A stretch of DNA of 64,000 nucleotides. Source: Flavihumibacter sp. UBA7668 (lineage in GTDB: Bacteria > Bacteroidota > Bacteroidia > Chitinophagales > Chitinophagaceae). Shown here one piece after another: positions 10,601 through 18,104 of this stretch; within the stretch, counting starts at the first letter, position 1; each line of letters starts with the position of its first letter. A program made the position numbers and the translations under genes. The notes beneath the pieces were generated by a model. It was not told the DNA's origin, did not search any database, and saw only the letters and a program-made list of their open reading frames with translations. Where the stretch lies: the NCBI RefSeq assembly GCF_002483205.1, contig NZ_DLHM01000005.1, positions 1,014,905 to 1,078,904 on the forward strand. The letters run 5' to 3'.

Positions 10601-10791
10601 TGTTCTGCTTTAGCTTTGGTATAAAGCAATTTTACTTCTTTGAGAGCTGATTCATACAGGCCACGCTGGTTAACCAGTGAATCTATTTTTTTCCACCAGT
10701 TGCTATAATTGTTTGTTGGCATTTTTTGGGCGGATAAGGAATACGTGAAAAAAAATAACAACGTGCTTAGAACTAAGCGCATAATCTTCAT
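4675..10791 (-). CDS. Alpha-2-macroglobulin family protein with thioester and SusC-plug-like insert
   Basis: This giant exported protein (2038 residues; signal peptide about 1-21, ending SLSAQ) has the macroglobulin plan: helical repeats, MG domains including an MG2-type block with DRNIYRPGQTIYFKA, an A2M block (PESVTTWKWQ), and a thioester domain with YPYECAEQ (C1492, Q1495), so the reactive Cys-Gln bond should form. A C-terminal beta domain follows. Bacterial relatives such as E. coli YfhM are periplasmic protease traps of about 1650 residues. This one is longer and shows no lipobox. At residues 1207-1236 it carries DEVVVTAYATSVKKEITGSV, which looks like a SusC TonB-plug signature, followed by a PPPPP linker. 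A possible promoter (TGAATTTG, 10835-10842) lies upstream. It is first in an operon with the oxidoreductase. Confidence 0.9.
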   Translation of the reverse strand: MKIMRLVLSTLLFFFTYSLSAQKMPTNNYSNWWKKIDSLVNQRGLYESALKEVKLLYTKAKAEQAAGEQIKAILYQIQLQEVLVDESDTLALGLLRKEIASEKGISRALLNTLLADYYKKQYDRNRWTIYERTPLADGVSEDIQTWTAADFHRAITAAYLEALQEPSLKKEGSRTSFEGIIKKGENTDYRPSMYELVFQKALGYFKADPVELPVQADQSFWENQELWKDAANFTKLMISDSDSLAPGLISLKLYQELLRYYKAGNKNEQLAATDLERFQFLKSKAESASSEALYLAALEGFRKNYTGTLAADQAVYLLASWELDENEDPVKALSIAQELVDKQKNSPGAIQSYNLIQDIKAPALGIQTERVNIPGEPFRAIVNWKNLGKIYLRLVKIDPVKHSQLLQQSRYFDSANYALLAGSPTVKAWEQYLPVMQDYKGHTTEIKIDALPIGAYFLLASDHASFALESSNIGLVELQVSNISYISSEKDYFVLHRNTGQPLSNATIQLFQRTYDYQTRTYNRIKADELKANEKGFVRISKAGKNEYGSFSLDIQHGDDYLRIDDQEYIYSYNQRDRDTSAAEYERRNARVFYFLDRNIYRPGQTIYFKAVLTSKDKETQLPQLLTGRKTSIYLYNANDEKTDSIVVISNEFGSVAGKFTLPSSGLTGQFYLQEELYHSSTYFNVEEYKRPRFEVTLDKLKTTVRLGDTVTIKGKAIAYAGNAISNATGTFRVTRGTRYLYPWKISGYGFRPRYKTAEIAHGQLTTEADGSFSISFPAIPDATIDRKTDPVFEYAITIDITDLNGETRSANSSVPVSYKSVEINISAEQDKLAATDFKKIKLAANNLMGEPQTATLAVQILPLKSPGRLLRSRYWETPDTFVLTEKEYRQYFPNDLYKNEDDPQTWPAGKAVWQKTIQTDSSGMVQLDRKKWAAGWYQLIAKGVDPNGDSIEAKSIVFLTDPTGKSVAEAGYLSGTQGKQLLKQGEQTTIELATEATDLFVIEKRINWKGQSGDIKLPFSEKYRLFELNKERVLIPVLAGEADKGGIEVQHVFVRNNRVYTKESYFAVPMEEKELKIKLQTYRDKLEPGQQEKWTVSISGEEAEKFGMELLTSMYDASLDQFGAHNWNKPGLWPSLQRLSNWSGRTNFVAQGGADYQIPVEKKELKWAGMDELLGFEFAERRRMMAPGIKIRGHATLSAREKQEGEMDEVVVTAYATSVKKEITGSVATVKAEELNIIGDNTSAVPPPPPATAPPAIRTNFNETAFFFPQLSADSNGQFSFSFTMPESVTTWKWQLFAHTKSLAMGYLQQSIVTQKDLMVQPNMPRFLREGDKMEITSKVVNLTDKEVTGQAELQLIDATTNQPVDGWFRNFFPNQYFTVGPKSSELVKFPVEVPFLFDRALTWKIIARVGDKTDGESSTLPVLSNRQLVTEAVPFFINGSSSKEIPLIKLINSKESETLSNQSLTVEFSSNPAWYAIQSLPYLTDYPYECAEQSFNRLYGYLIADHLLKSAPRIKKVLEEWQQKDTSALLSNLQKNEQLKQVLLEETPWVLEAKSEAEQKKRLLLLFDAGKLSLESGKMIAKLKEMQSSNGGFSWFKGGPDDRYITQYILTGIGHLQKLGIIGADYGIFAPIVTPGLAYSDQRILEDYKKRDKGAKEPTYLNYFAVQYHYMRSFYSSVGLSGEYVLAANHYRKEIQSLWIKGNLFSKAMIALALHRTGDKQTASNILKSLQQTAIKTEDKGMYWKANTAGYYWQEAPIETQALLIELFQELKQPATTVNALKAWLLLNKQTNRWSSTKATADACYALLLQGDNWLEAQPKISVKLGGVTTITGAKEEAGTGYYQKIIPGTAVFPEMGQIKINVEQAQAPKANAPVWGAIYWQYFDNLENITAAKGPLSINKQVLVEKLTDKGPVLEAIQDGSFLKVGDKLVVRLEIKTDRPMEYVHVKDMRASSLEPTNVLSGYRWKGSLGYYESTRDASTNFFIQYLPKGTHVMEYSLFVSHAGTFSNGISSIQCMYAPEFTSHTEGIKLNIEAN

Positions 10792-10921
10792 TTTATTACA
10801 AGTTATAGAAAAGCATACAGACCATAGATGCAGGCAAATTCACTTTACACAGCAGCCAGCCTGAAAAACAATGATCTTAACAGAACCTTGATGAGTGATT
10901 AGTCCCCATCGTTGCAAAGGC

Positions 10922-10956
10922 AAATAAAAAAAGGCTGCCCTCCAGAGAGAGCAGCC
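10922..10956 (-). terminator. Rho-independent terminator downstream of sucD
   Basis: On the minus strand GGCTGC and GCAGCC arms flank a 12-base loop, followed by a run of seven T. It lies about 100 bases past the sucD stop. Confidence 0.65.
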
Positions 10957-11003
10957 CTATGTTGGAGTGAATGGGAGACTGCCTTGGAAGGGTACAGAAA
11001 GAC

Positions 11004-11033
11004 AAAAGCGGTACAAATATTGCACCGCTTTTT
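11004..11033 (-). terminator. Hairpin immediately downstream of sucD
   Basis: AAAAGCGGT and ACCGCTTTT arms enclose 11 bases. The arms themselves give a T-run on either strand, so it could act in both directions. It lies 20 bases past the sucD stop and is the nearer of two terminator candidates. Confidence 0.6.
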
Positions 11034-11053
11034 AATATTTCCTAGTAGTTCTA

Positions 11054-11926
11054 CTATTTTTTAATTACTTCAGCCATTTTTTTACCAATATCAGCCGGAC
11101 TTTGTACGACGTGGATTCCACATTCGGCCATAATCTTCATTTTTGCCTCAGCTGTATCATCGGCTCCACCAATAATGGCTCCTGCATGCCCCATCCGGCG
11201 ACCGGGAGGAGCTGTTTGTCCGGCTATAAAACCAACCACCGGTTTGGTGCCATTTTCTTTGATCCATTTGGCCGCTTCTGCCTCCATACTACCACCAATT
11301 TCTCCAATCATCACGATTCCCTCTGTCTCCGGGTCGTTCATCAGTAATTCAACCGCTTCTTTGGTTGGGGTTCCGATTATCGGATCACCACCGATTCCAA
11401 TGGCAGTAGAAATTCCCAATCCGGCTTTAGCTACCTGATCAGCGGCTTCGTAGGTCAGCGTACCACTTTTTGAAACAATTCCGATTTTACCTGCTTTGAA
11501 TACAAAACCGGGCATGATGCCCACTTTACATTCTCCTGCAGTAATAACACCCGGACAGTTCGGCCCAATCAGACGGGTTGCACGGCCCTGCAGGAAATTT
11601 TTGGCACGAACCATGTCCTGAACCGGAATTCCTTCAGTAATACATACAACCAATGCAATCCCAGCTTCAGCAGCTTCCATTATAGCATCGGCAGCAAATG
11701 CAGGTGGTACAAATATGATTGAAACATTGGCGCCGGTTGCTTTTACCGCATCAGCAACAGTATTGAAAACGGGACGATCGAGATGGGTTGATCCGCCTTT
11801 ACCTGGTGTTACACCACCTACCACCTGGGTACCGTACTCGATCATTTGAGAGGCATGAAAGGTGCCCTCTGTACCTGTAAATCCCTGAACTATAATCTTT
11901 GATTGCTTATTAACTAAAACGCTCAT
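11054..11926 (-). CDS. sucD: Succinate--CoA ligase, alpha subunit
   Basis: This 290-residue protein shows the CoA-binding Rossmann start (IIVQGFTGTEGTFHA), GGVTPGKGG, LIGPNCPGVI and the phosphohistidine loop GRRMGHAGAI with H247. Length and motifs are full-family. With the beta subunit (sucC, not in this window) it converts succinyl-CoA to succinate with NTP formation in the TCA cycle. It stands alone here, between two terminators and its own promoter (TAGTTTTG at 11952-11959). The absence of sucC next door is normal in Bacteroidota, where the two genes are often unlinked. The assignment is secure. Confidence 0.97.
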   Translation of the reverse strand: MSVLVNKQSKIIVQGFTGTEGTFHASQMIEYGTQVVGGVTPGKGGSTHLDRPVFNTVADAVKATGANVSIIFVPPAFAADAIMEAAEAGIALVVCITEGIPVQDMVRAKNFLQGRATRLIGPNCPGVITAGECKVGIMPGFVFKAGKIGIVSKSGTLTYEAADQVAKAGLGISTAIGIGGDPIIGTPTKEAVELLMNDPETEGIVMIGEIGGSMEAEAAKWIKENGTKPVVGFIAGQTAPPGRRMGHAGAIIGGADDTAEAKMKIMAECGIHVVQSPADIGKKMAEVIKK

Positions 11927-11951
11927 ATAGCTGTATTTTAATGATCGGTGG

Positions 11952-11959
11952 CAAAACTA
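11952..11959 (-). promoter_or_regulatory. Promoter -7 box for sucD
   Basis: TAGTTTTG on the minus strand matches TAnnTTTG and ends 25 bases before the sucD ATG. The -33 element is not clear. Confidence 0.5.
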
Positions 11960-12000
11960 AGGTATAATGCCCAGAAATAGAGGCTAATTCAAATGGAAAA

Positions 12001-12810
12001 TTACTGGAGCAAATCATCCATATTTCGGTTATTATCAATCTTGCCCGTCTGTTCCAGCATCCGCATATCTTTGGCATCTTTTAGAAATTCAGAGGCAAAG
12101 ATGAAATCATTAAGGCGCTGACTTTTGCTGAAAATAATCTCTTTATTGGTGCCTTCCCACTCTTTCTCTCCCTTATACATGTAAATAATTTTATCTCCGA
12201 TTTCCATCACGGAGTTCATGTCGTGGGTATTTATAACTGTTGTTATATTAAATTCTAGTGTCAGCTCTTTAATCAGCTTGTCAATTACCAGTGAGGTTTG
12301 CGGATCCAATCCTGAATTCGGCTCATCACAGAAAAGATACTTGGGATTCAATACAATGGCCCGGGCAATTCCCACTCTTTTTTTCATTCCACCGCTTATC
12401 TCCGCAGGGAATTTTTTATTGGCATCTTTCAATTCAACCCGGTCCAGCACTTCATTAACCCGCTTTTTCTTTTCAGCCAGGGTCCAGTCGGTAAACATAT
12501 CAAGGGGGAACTGCACATTCCTTTCAACAGTCAGGCTATCGAAGAGAGCAGACCCCTGAAATAACATACCTATCTTTTTTCTAATTTCCTTTCTTCCAAG
12601 AGTGTCCATATTGGTGAAGTCTTCACCGTCATAGAGAATGGATCCACTGTCTGGCCGAAACAGGCCCACCAGACATTTCATAAAAACGGTTTTACCACTT
12701 CCGCTAGAACCGATGATCAGGTTACATTTCCCATCATCCATTACGGCACTTACATCGTTGATTACGATCTTGTCGCCAAAACCTTTTTTGATATGTTGTA
12801 CTTCAATCAT
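12001..12810 (-). CDS. mlaF: MlaF-like ABC transporter ATP-binding protein
   Basis: From ATG 12810 the product has 269 residues with Walker A GSSGSGKT (34-41), signature ISGGMKKR (138-145) and Walker B YLFCDEP with catalytic E163, then an NTHDMNSV H-loop. The SGGMKKR signature and long C-terminal tail are typical of the MlaF/Ttg2A group, which powers phospholipid or other lipid exchange between inner and outer membrane. It starts one base after the stop of the MlaE-like permease gene, so the two are translated from one message. The ATG at 12810 is preferred over longer frames that would overlap mlaE. An MCE-domain partner (MlaD) is expected in the family but is not in this window. Confidence 0.9.
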   Translation of the reverse strand: MIEVQHIKKGFGDKIVINDVSAVMDDGKCNLIIGSSGSGKTVFMKCLVGLFRPDSGSILYDGEDFTNMDTLGRKEIRKKIGMLFQGSALFDSLTVERNVQFPLDMFTDWTLAEKKKRVNEVLDRVELKDANKKFPAEISGGMKKRVGIARAIVLNPKYLFCDEPNSGLDPQTSLVIDKLIKELTLEFNITTVINTHDMNSVMEIGDKIIYMYKGEKEWEGTNKEIIFSKSQRLNDFIFASEFLKDAKDMRMLEQTGKIDNNRNMDDLLQ

Positions 12811-12811
12811 A

Positions 12812-13549
12812 TTACAATAGTATGGCTGCCAATACGTAATCGGCAAACAGAATTAATATACAGCTTACCACTACCGATTTGGTAGAAGCACGGCCAATTT
12901 CCAATGCCCCCCCTTCCACATAATACCCATAAAAAGCAGGAACACTGGAGATAATAAATGAAAATACATAGGCCTTTATCATGGCAAAGACCACATTGTA
13001 GGGAAGAAAGGAGTTTAATAATCCTTTATCATAATCTGTGGTGGATAATATCCCCGCTGCCTGTCCGGCTAATCGACCTCCCCAGATTCCCAATCCGGCT
13101 GATATCACTACCAGCATCGGAATTACAATCATTGCCGCTACAATTTTGGGAAGCACCAGATAGGTTTTGGTATTGATTCCCATGATTTCCAATGCATCGA
13201 TCTGCTCACTAACCCGCATATTACCTAATTCACTTGCTATTTTGCTTCCTACAACACCTGCCAGTACAATACATACCAGGGTAGGAGCAAATTCCAACAA
13301 TACCGTATCCCGTACAATCTGAGCAATGGAAGATTTTGGAATCAACGGACTCACCAATTGGTAAGCTGTTTGTAAGGTAGACACTGCTCCCATAAATATG
13401 GAAATGATAACCACAATGCCTAAGGATCCTATACCGATATCATTACACTGGTGCATGAATTCCTTCCAATACACCTTGCGGTTCTCCGGTTTGGAAAACA
13501 TATCCCTTAACATCAGAATGTACCGCCCAAATTCATGGATAAATTTCAT
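12812..13549 (-). CDS. mlaE: MlaE-family lipid ABC transporter permease
   Basis: The 245-residue membrane protein has the MlaE family core: FMGAVSTLQTAYQ near residue 53, then LEFAPTLVCIVLAGVVGSKIASELG and EQIDALEIMGI, with about five hydrophobic segments. It forms the membrane channel of an MlaFEDB-type complex that shuttles lipids across the envelope. It lies 25 bases after the malic enzyme gene and one base before mlaF, all on the minus strand, so these three genes form an operon. Family identity is clear from the EQIDALxxMG motif. The direction of lipid transport cannot be inferred. Confidence 0.92.
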   Translation of the reverse strand: MKFIHEFGRYILMLRDMFSKPENRKVYWKEFMHQCNDIGIGSLGIVVIISIFMGAVSTLQTAYQLVSPLIPKSSIAQIVRDTVLLEFAPTLVCIVLAGVVGSKIASELGNMRVSEQIDALEIMGINTKTYLVLPKIVAAMIVIPMLVVISAGLGIWGGRLAGQAAGILSTTDYDKGLLNSFLPYNVVFAMIKAYVFSFIISSVPAFYGYYVEGGALEIGRASTKSVVVSCILILFADYVLAAILL

Positions 13550-13573
13550 GCTAATAACCTGGTTGTTTAATTA

Positions 13574-15919
13574 CTACAATTCCTTGCTTACCTTCTGGAA
13601 ACGCTTCCACCACTTTGATTTGCGGACGATTTCTTCTGTCTGATTCCGGCTGCATTTCATCTGCGCGTCAATCACGGCCACCAATGCCATGTTAAATATA
13701 CTGCGGACAGAACTACCTAACTGTAATACATGCACGGGTTTTTTCAATCCCAGCAAAATAGGCCCGATTGCATCCGCTCCACCTACTTCTTTAAGCAGGT
13801 TGTAGGCGATATTCCCCGATGCAAGATTTGGGAAAATCAGGGTATTCACATCCTTATCCACCAATTCACTGAATGGGTAATTATCTTTCAGTATTTCTTT
13901 ATTAAACGCAAGTATACCCTGCATTTCACCATCTACAATCAAAGAAGGATTCCTTTCTTTTACCAGTTTGCGCGCCTTTGCAACTAATTGTGCCTCCGGT
14001 GATGCACTGCTGCCAAAATTGGAGTAACTCAGCATCGCAATTCTGGGGGTGAGGTTGAAATTCCGGACTTCCTTTGCTACCATCAGGGTAATCTCCGCCA
14101 GCTCTTCTGCAGTTGGATTGAAGTTTACCGTCGTATCTGCCATGAAAATGGGTCCTTTTTTCGTCAGCAACAGATACATCCCGGCTATCTTATTCACGCT
14201 TTCTTCTGTACCGATCACCTGCAAAGCCGGACGTATGGTTTCATCATAATTCCTGGTCAGTCCGGATATCATCGCATCCGCATCGCCGGTTTCCACCATC
14301 ATGCAACCAAAGTAGTTCCGGTCTCGCATGATTTTATATGACTCGTATTTATTCAAGCCTTTGCGTTGTCTTTTTTGGAAGAGCAACTGCCCATATTCAC
14401 GCCTTTTTTCTTCCTGGTCATCACTACGCGGATCAATTATCGGAATCCCATCCAGCTCAATTTGATTGGCTTCTGCAATCCGCTTTATTTTTTCTTCATT
14501 CCCCAGCAAAATCGGATAAGCTACTCCTTCCTCATAAACTATGGAAGCGGCTTTCAGAATTTTCAGATTATCCGCTTCTGCAAATACCAGTCGTTTCGGA
14601 TCTCTTCTTGCTTTACTGCCAAGCACCCGCATTAATTGATTGTCGATACCCAGTCGGTTATTCAGCTCTTCCTCATATGCATCCCACTTGGTTATTGTGG
14701 TGGTAGCCACACCACTCTCAATGGCTGCTTTGGCTACTGCCGGTGCTATACATGCCAGCAGACGGGGATCCAGCGGTTTTGGTATGATATAATTTGGGCC
14801 AAAAACAATATTTTTTTCGTTGTATGCCAGATTCACAATATCCGGAACCGGACTTTTTGCCAGATCTGCCAACGCATGCACTGCCGCCAGTTTCATGGCT
14901 TCATTAATGGAAGTTGCCCGAACATCCAAAGCTCCCCGAAAAATGAACGGAAATCCCAATACATTATTTACCTGATTGGGATAATCACTTCTTCCTGTAG
15001 CCATTATCAGATCCTTGCGCGCAGCTATTCCTTTATCATACGTGATTTCAGGATCCGGATTGGCCATTGCAAATACAATGGGATTTTTTCCCATGCTCTG
15101 CACCATCTCTGTGGTGATAACATTTCCAACACTCAGTCCCAAAAACACATCGGCATCCTTCATGGCTTTGCTTAGGTTCCAGTCGGCAGATTTTACTGCG
15201 AAAGGAGCTTTGTCTTCCCCCAGATCAGTACGACCGGCATGCAATACCCCATCCTTATCAAACAAAATGAAATTTTCGTAACGGGCACCCAGGGATACAT
15301 ATAATTTCACACAGGCCATGGCCGCAGCACCTGCACCGTTTACAACAAAGCGGACCTTTTCAATTTTTTTCTTCTGCAATTCCAGTGCATTCAACAAGGC
15401 TGCTGAACTGATGATGGCCGTTCCATGCTGATCATCGTGCATTACCGGAATTTTCATCCGTTTTTTCAACTCCTTCTCTATATAGAAACATTCGGGTGCC
15501 TTGATATCCTCCAGATTGATGCCTCCAAATGTGGGCTCCAGGGCCTGAACGATTTCAACAAATTTCACCGGATCCTTTTCATTAATCTCAATATCAAATA
15601 CATCGATATCAGCAAAAATCTTGAATAGTACACCCTTTCCTTCCATCACCGGTTTGCTGGCCTCCGGGCCAATATCCCCCAACCCTAATACTGCTGTACC
15701 ATTGGTTATTACGCCAACCAGATTTCCTTTGGCTGTATACTTATAAACATTCTCTCTGTTTGCTTCAATTTCTTTACAGGGCTCGGCCACACCCGGACTA
15801 TAAGCCAGCGATAAATCCCGCTGGGTCTTGGCTTCCTTGGTGGGAATCACTTCAATTTTCCCGGGCCTTCCTTTCGCGTGGTACTCAAGGGCCTGGGAAC
15901 GACGGGTTTCTTTACTCAT
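13574..15919 (-). CDS. maeB: NADP-dependent malic enzyme with C-terminal phosphotransacetylase-like domain
   Basis: This 781-residue protein has the malic enzyme part (residues 1-430) with LAYSPGVAEPC, VITNGTAVLGLGDIG, PVMHDDQHGTA and the Rossmann FVVNGAGAAAMA. The C-terminal part (about 435-770) resembles phosphate acetyltransferase, with VFAEAD and YSNFGSSASPE. This two-domain layout and length match MaeB. It decarboxylates malate to pyruvate with NADPH production; in the family the PTA-like domain is a regulatory sensor of acetyl-CoA, not a proven transferase. It heads the operon with mlaE and mlaF. A GTATTTTG sequence lies about 15 bases before the start, near the -7 consensus but one base short. 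Confidence 0.95.
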   Translation of the reverse strand: MSKETRRSQALEYHAKGRPGKIEVIPTKEAKTQRDLSLAYSPGVAEPCKEIEANRENVYKYTAKGNLVGVITNGTAVLGLGDIGPEASKPVMEGKGVLFKIFADIDVFDIEINEKDPVKFVEIVQALEPTFGGINLEDIKAPECFYIEKELKKRMKIPVMHDDQHGTAIISSAALLNALELQKKKIEKVRFVVNGAGAAAMACVKLYVSLGARYENFILFDKDGVLHAGRTDLGEDKAPFAVKSADWNLSKAMKDADVFLGLSVGNVITTEMVQSMGKNPIVFAMANPDPEITYDKGIAARKDLIMATGRSDYPNQVNNVLGFPFIFRGALDVRATSINEAMKLAAVHALADLAKSPVPDIVNLAYNEKNIVFGPNYIIPKPLDPRLLACIAPAVAKAAIESGVATTTITKWDAYEEELNNRLGIDNQLMRVLGSKARRDPKRLVFAEADNLKILKAASIVYEEGVAYPILLGNEEKIKRIAEANQIELDGIPIIDPRSDDQEEKRREYGQLLFQKRQRKGLNKYESYKIMRDRNYFGCMMVETGDADAMISGLTRNYDETIRPALQVIGTEESVNKIAGMYLLLTKKGPIFMADTTVNFNPTAEELAEITLMVAKEVRNFNLTPRIAMLSYSNFGSSASPEAQLVAKARKLVKERNPSLIVDGEMQGILAFNKEILKDNYPFSELVDKDVNTLIFPNLASGNIAYNLLKEVGGADAIGPILLGLKKPVHVLQLGSSVRSIFNMALVAVIDAQMKCSRNQTEEIVRKSKWWKRFQKVSKEL

Positions 15920-15957
15920 ACGGGTGCAAAATACGAAATGGGAATTTTGTAAAAAGA

Positions 15958-15988
15958 TTTGGTGATAAAAGAAAAGCTTCTATATTTG
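15958..15988 (+). promoter_or_regulatory. Promoter of the ABC transporter/GntR operon
   Basis: TTTG at 15958-15961, a 19-base spacer and TATATTTG at 15981-15988 form a full match to the Bacteroidota -33/-7 promoter. The start of transcription would fall near 15994, about 33 bases before the ABC ATPase ATG. Confidence 0.75.
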
Positions 15989-16011
15989 TACTGTACTAGT
16001 ATGGTAGTACA
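15987..16011 (+). promoter_or_regulatory. Probable operator for the YtrA-type GntR repressor
   Basis: TGTACT (15987-15992) and AGTACA (16006-16011) form a perfect inverted repeat around a TAGTA centre at 15997-16001. It overlaps the end of the -7 box and the predicted start of transcription. YtrA-subfamily GntR regulators bind such dyads in front of their own ABC operon, and the operon encodes one (17717-18094). Autorepression is inferred from this placement. Confidence 0.6.
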
Positions 16012-16026
16012 CTAAAACAATAAGCA

Positions 16027-16857
16027 ATGATATCCATCCAGAACATTCATTTCAAATACGGAGGCAAGCCGGTATTCAAAGGACTTTCTCTGGATTTGCA
16101 ACCCGGACATATATACGGCTTGCTGGGAAAAAACGGTACAGGTAAGTCAACTTTACTCCGATTAATCAGCGGATTGCTTTTTCCGAAAGAAGGAAAACTC
16201 AATGTATTGGGGTTTGAACCAGGAAAGCGATCCCCTGCTTTTTTGCAACAGGTTTTTCTGGTGCCGGAAGAATTTTACCTGCCTAATATTTCCATAGGGC
16301 AGTTCATTCAGGCCAACGCGGGTTTTTATCCCAATTTCAGCCGGGAGCAGTTCAGGCAATACCTTTTGGAGTTTTCCATACCGGAAGGCCAGCATCTCCA
16401 GGAAATGAGTTATGGACAAAAAAAGAAATTACTGATCAGTTTTGGGCTGGCCTGCAATACGCCGATTCTACTGATGGATGAACCGACCAACGGTCTGGAT
16501 ATCGTTAGTAAGAGTCAGTTCAGAAAAGTAATGGCAGGATCGGTCAGCAATGAAAAATGTATCCTTATTTCCACCCACCAGGTAAAAGATCTGGAAAACC
16601 TGATCGACCGGATTACCATTATTGATGAAGGCGGCATTTTGTTTGATCAGACAATCGGACGGATTACCGACCGGCTTCATTTTAAAATTTCCTTCGACAG
16701 TGAAGAAGTGCGGGCAGCATTATATAAAGAAACATCCCTGAAAGGCAGTGCCATCATCCTGATCAATGAAGCAGGAGAGGAGGGCCGGTTGGATCTTGAA
16801 ATGTTGTACAAAGCCATCATCACCAATAAAGAGGCCGTTCAACGGGCATTCAAATAA
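16027..16857 (+). CDS. ABC transporter ATP-binding protein (YtrB-like)
   Basis: The 276-residue ATPase has Walker A GKNGTGKST (34-42), an unusual signature MSYGQKKK (127-134, in place of LSGGQ), Walker B LLMDEPT (148-154) and H-loop STHQ. The SxGQKKK signature is common in the ABC-2 exporters controlled by YtrA-type GntR regulators. It energises the membrane protein encoded 24 bases downstream. The gene is first in a four-gene operon (ATPase, permease, GntR, hypothetical) with a consensus promoter and operator directly upstream. The transported compound is unknown; relatives in Gram-positives respond to cell-wall stress, which need not hold here. Confidence 0.88.
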   Translation: MISIQNIHFKYGGKPVFKGLSLDLQPGHIYGLLGKNGTGKSTLLRLISGLLFPKEGKLNVLGFEPGKRSPAFLQQVFLVPEEFYLPNISIGQFIQANAGFYPNFSREQFRQYLLEFSIPEGQHLQEMSYGQKKKLLISFGLACNTPILLMDEPTNGLDIVSKSQFRKVMAGSVSNEKCILISTHQVKDLENLIDRITIIDEGGILFDQTIGRITDRLHFKISFDSEEVRAALYKETSLKGSAIILINEAGEEGRLDLEMLYKAIITNKEAVQRAFK

Positions 16858-16881
16858 TCAATCACCTTTTATCCAACTGAT

Positions 16882-17691
16882 ATGAATAGCAATTTTAGTT
16901 TTGAACGTTTGTTCGGATTGATCCGCAAACAATGGATTGAAAACAGCCGGTTTTATTTGCTGGGCTCGCTTGCCTTATTTGGCCTGATGGCCATCTGTAT
17001 GATCATTTTTTGGGTACTGATGGATGGTGATAATTACAGTGAATCGTTTGCTTATAATTTATATATCATCGGATTGATATTAACCGGAACGATTTATGGA
17101 AGCATCAGCTTTTCCATATTGGGATCCAAAGAAAAAGGACAGTACTGGTTGAGTTTTCCTGCCAGCCACTCAGAGAAATTGGTTACTTCCATTTTTTACA
17201 ATGTGATCCTGTTCTTCATCGTATACACGCTTTCTTTTTTGGTCGTAAAATGGGGCTGTCAAACCTATATTGAAAGTTATATCCGTACGCATAAATGGGC
17301 CAGTATCCGACCAATGAATTGGGAAGATGGCTTTGGCGAAGTTTTCTACTATATCATCTGGGGGTACTTCTGTCTGCAGGCTTTATTTATGTTGGGATCT
17401 GTATACTTCAGGCAATACGCATTTATTAAAACGGCCATTTTTGTTTCGATCATTGCAGGCATACTTACATTTTTTATCGCAAAGATTTCCATGAATATGT
17501 TCCAGGGCCATGGGTTTTTCTGGAACGGTCTGGAGTTAAGGGAGCATCATGTGCCGGATAATTATGGAATTTATAAATCATATTCCCTGGGTACAACATT
17601 ATCGAAAGTATTGGGTTACCTGCTCACCTATTGCTGGATTCCTGTTTTTTGGCTGGTTACCTGGTACCGCTTAAAAGAAAAGGAACTATAA
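16882..17691 (+). CDS. ABC-2 type membrane protein
   Basis: This 269-residue polytopic protein has six hydrophobic stretches, roughly at residues 25-47, 60-82, 105-127, 155-175, 183-203 and 240-260. Between the second and third is SILGSKEKGQYWLSFPASHSEK, a short loop typical of ABC-2 permeases in these operons. It has no recognisable substrate motif. It would form the membrane channel with the preceding ATPase. Spacing to neighbours is 24 and 25 bases, so coexpression is very likely. Confidence 0.8.
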   Translation: MNSNFSFERLFGLIRKQWIENSRFYLLGSLALFGLMAICMIIFWVLMDGDNYSESFAYNLYIIGLILTGTIYGSISFSILGSKEKGQYWLSFPASHSEKLVTSIFYNVILFFIVYTLSFLVVKWGCQTYIESYIRTHKWASIRPMNWEDGFGEVFYYIIWGYFCLQALFMLGSVYFRQYAFIKTAIFVSIIAGILTFFIAKISMNMFQGHGFFWNGLELREHHVPDNYGIYKSYSLGTTLSKVLGYLLTYCWIPVFWLVTWYRLKEKEL

Positions 17692-17716
17692 CGTATAACT
17701 GTAAACGAATCAATAT

Positions 17717-18094
17717 ATGCAATTCAATAATACCGGCCAGGCCATCTATCTCCAGATCGTAGACTATGTTTGCGAGCGGGTACTCCTGGGTGAGTTTCGG
17801 CCAGAAGATAAACTTCCCAGTGTTCGGGAAATGGCAGTTCAGTTGGAGGTGAATCCCAACACGGTGATGCGGGCCTATGAATTCCTCAAGCAGCAGCAGA
17901 TCATTCACGATAAAAGAGGCATAGGATATTTCATCAGTGAAGAAGCCAAATCGGCGGCCCTTGCTTATCGCAAACAGGAATTTACAGAATCAGAGTTGCC
18001 CGCATTTTTCAGGGTACTCTTCATGCTAGGAATGGAGCCGCAGGATCTCCTGCCCGCATTCGAATCATTCAAAAACAAATACGTAAGAGCTTAA
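17717..18094 (+). CDS. GntR-family transcriptional regulator, YtrA subfamily
   Basis: The 125-residue protein is a GntR winged helix (residues 8-75) with YLQIVDYVCERVLLGEF, KLPSVREMA and NPNTVMRAYEFL, the standard GntR recognition helix sequence, followed by a short C-terminal helical arm of about 45 residues. The short effector arm defines the YtrA subfamily, which regulates ABC transporters. It is third in the operon it presumably controls through the dyad at 15987-16011. It probably acts as a dimeric repressor released by an unknown signal. Confidence 0.9.
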   Translation: MQFNNTGQAIYLQIVDYVCERVLLGEFRPEDKLPSVREMAVQLEVNPNTVMRAYEFLKQQQIIHDKRGIGYFISEEAKSAALAYRKQEFTESELPAFFRVLFMLGMEPQDLLPAFESFKNKYVRA

Positions 18095-18104
18095 ATCGTT
18101 TCAG

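Noticed and set aside
4675..10791. Many plus-strand open frames (60-130 codons) inside the macroglobulin gene
   Set aside because: They lie opposite a strongly supported coding frame and show low-complexity or nonsense-like sequence, so I treat them as shadows.
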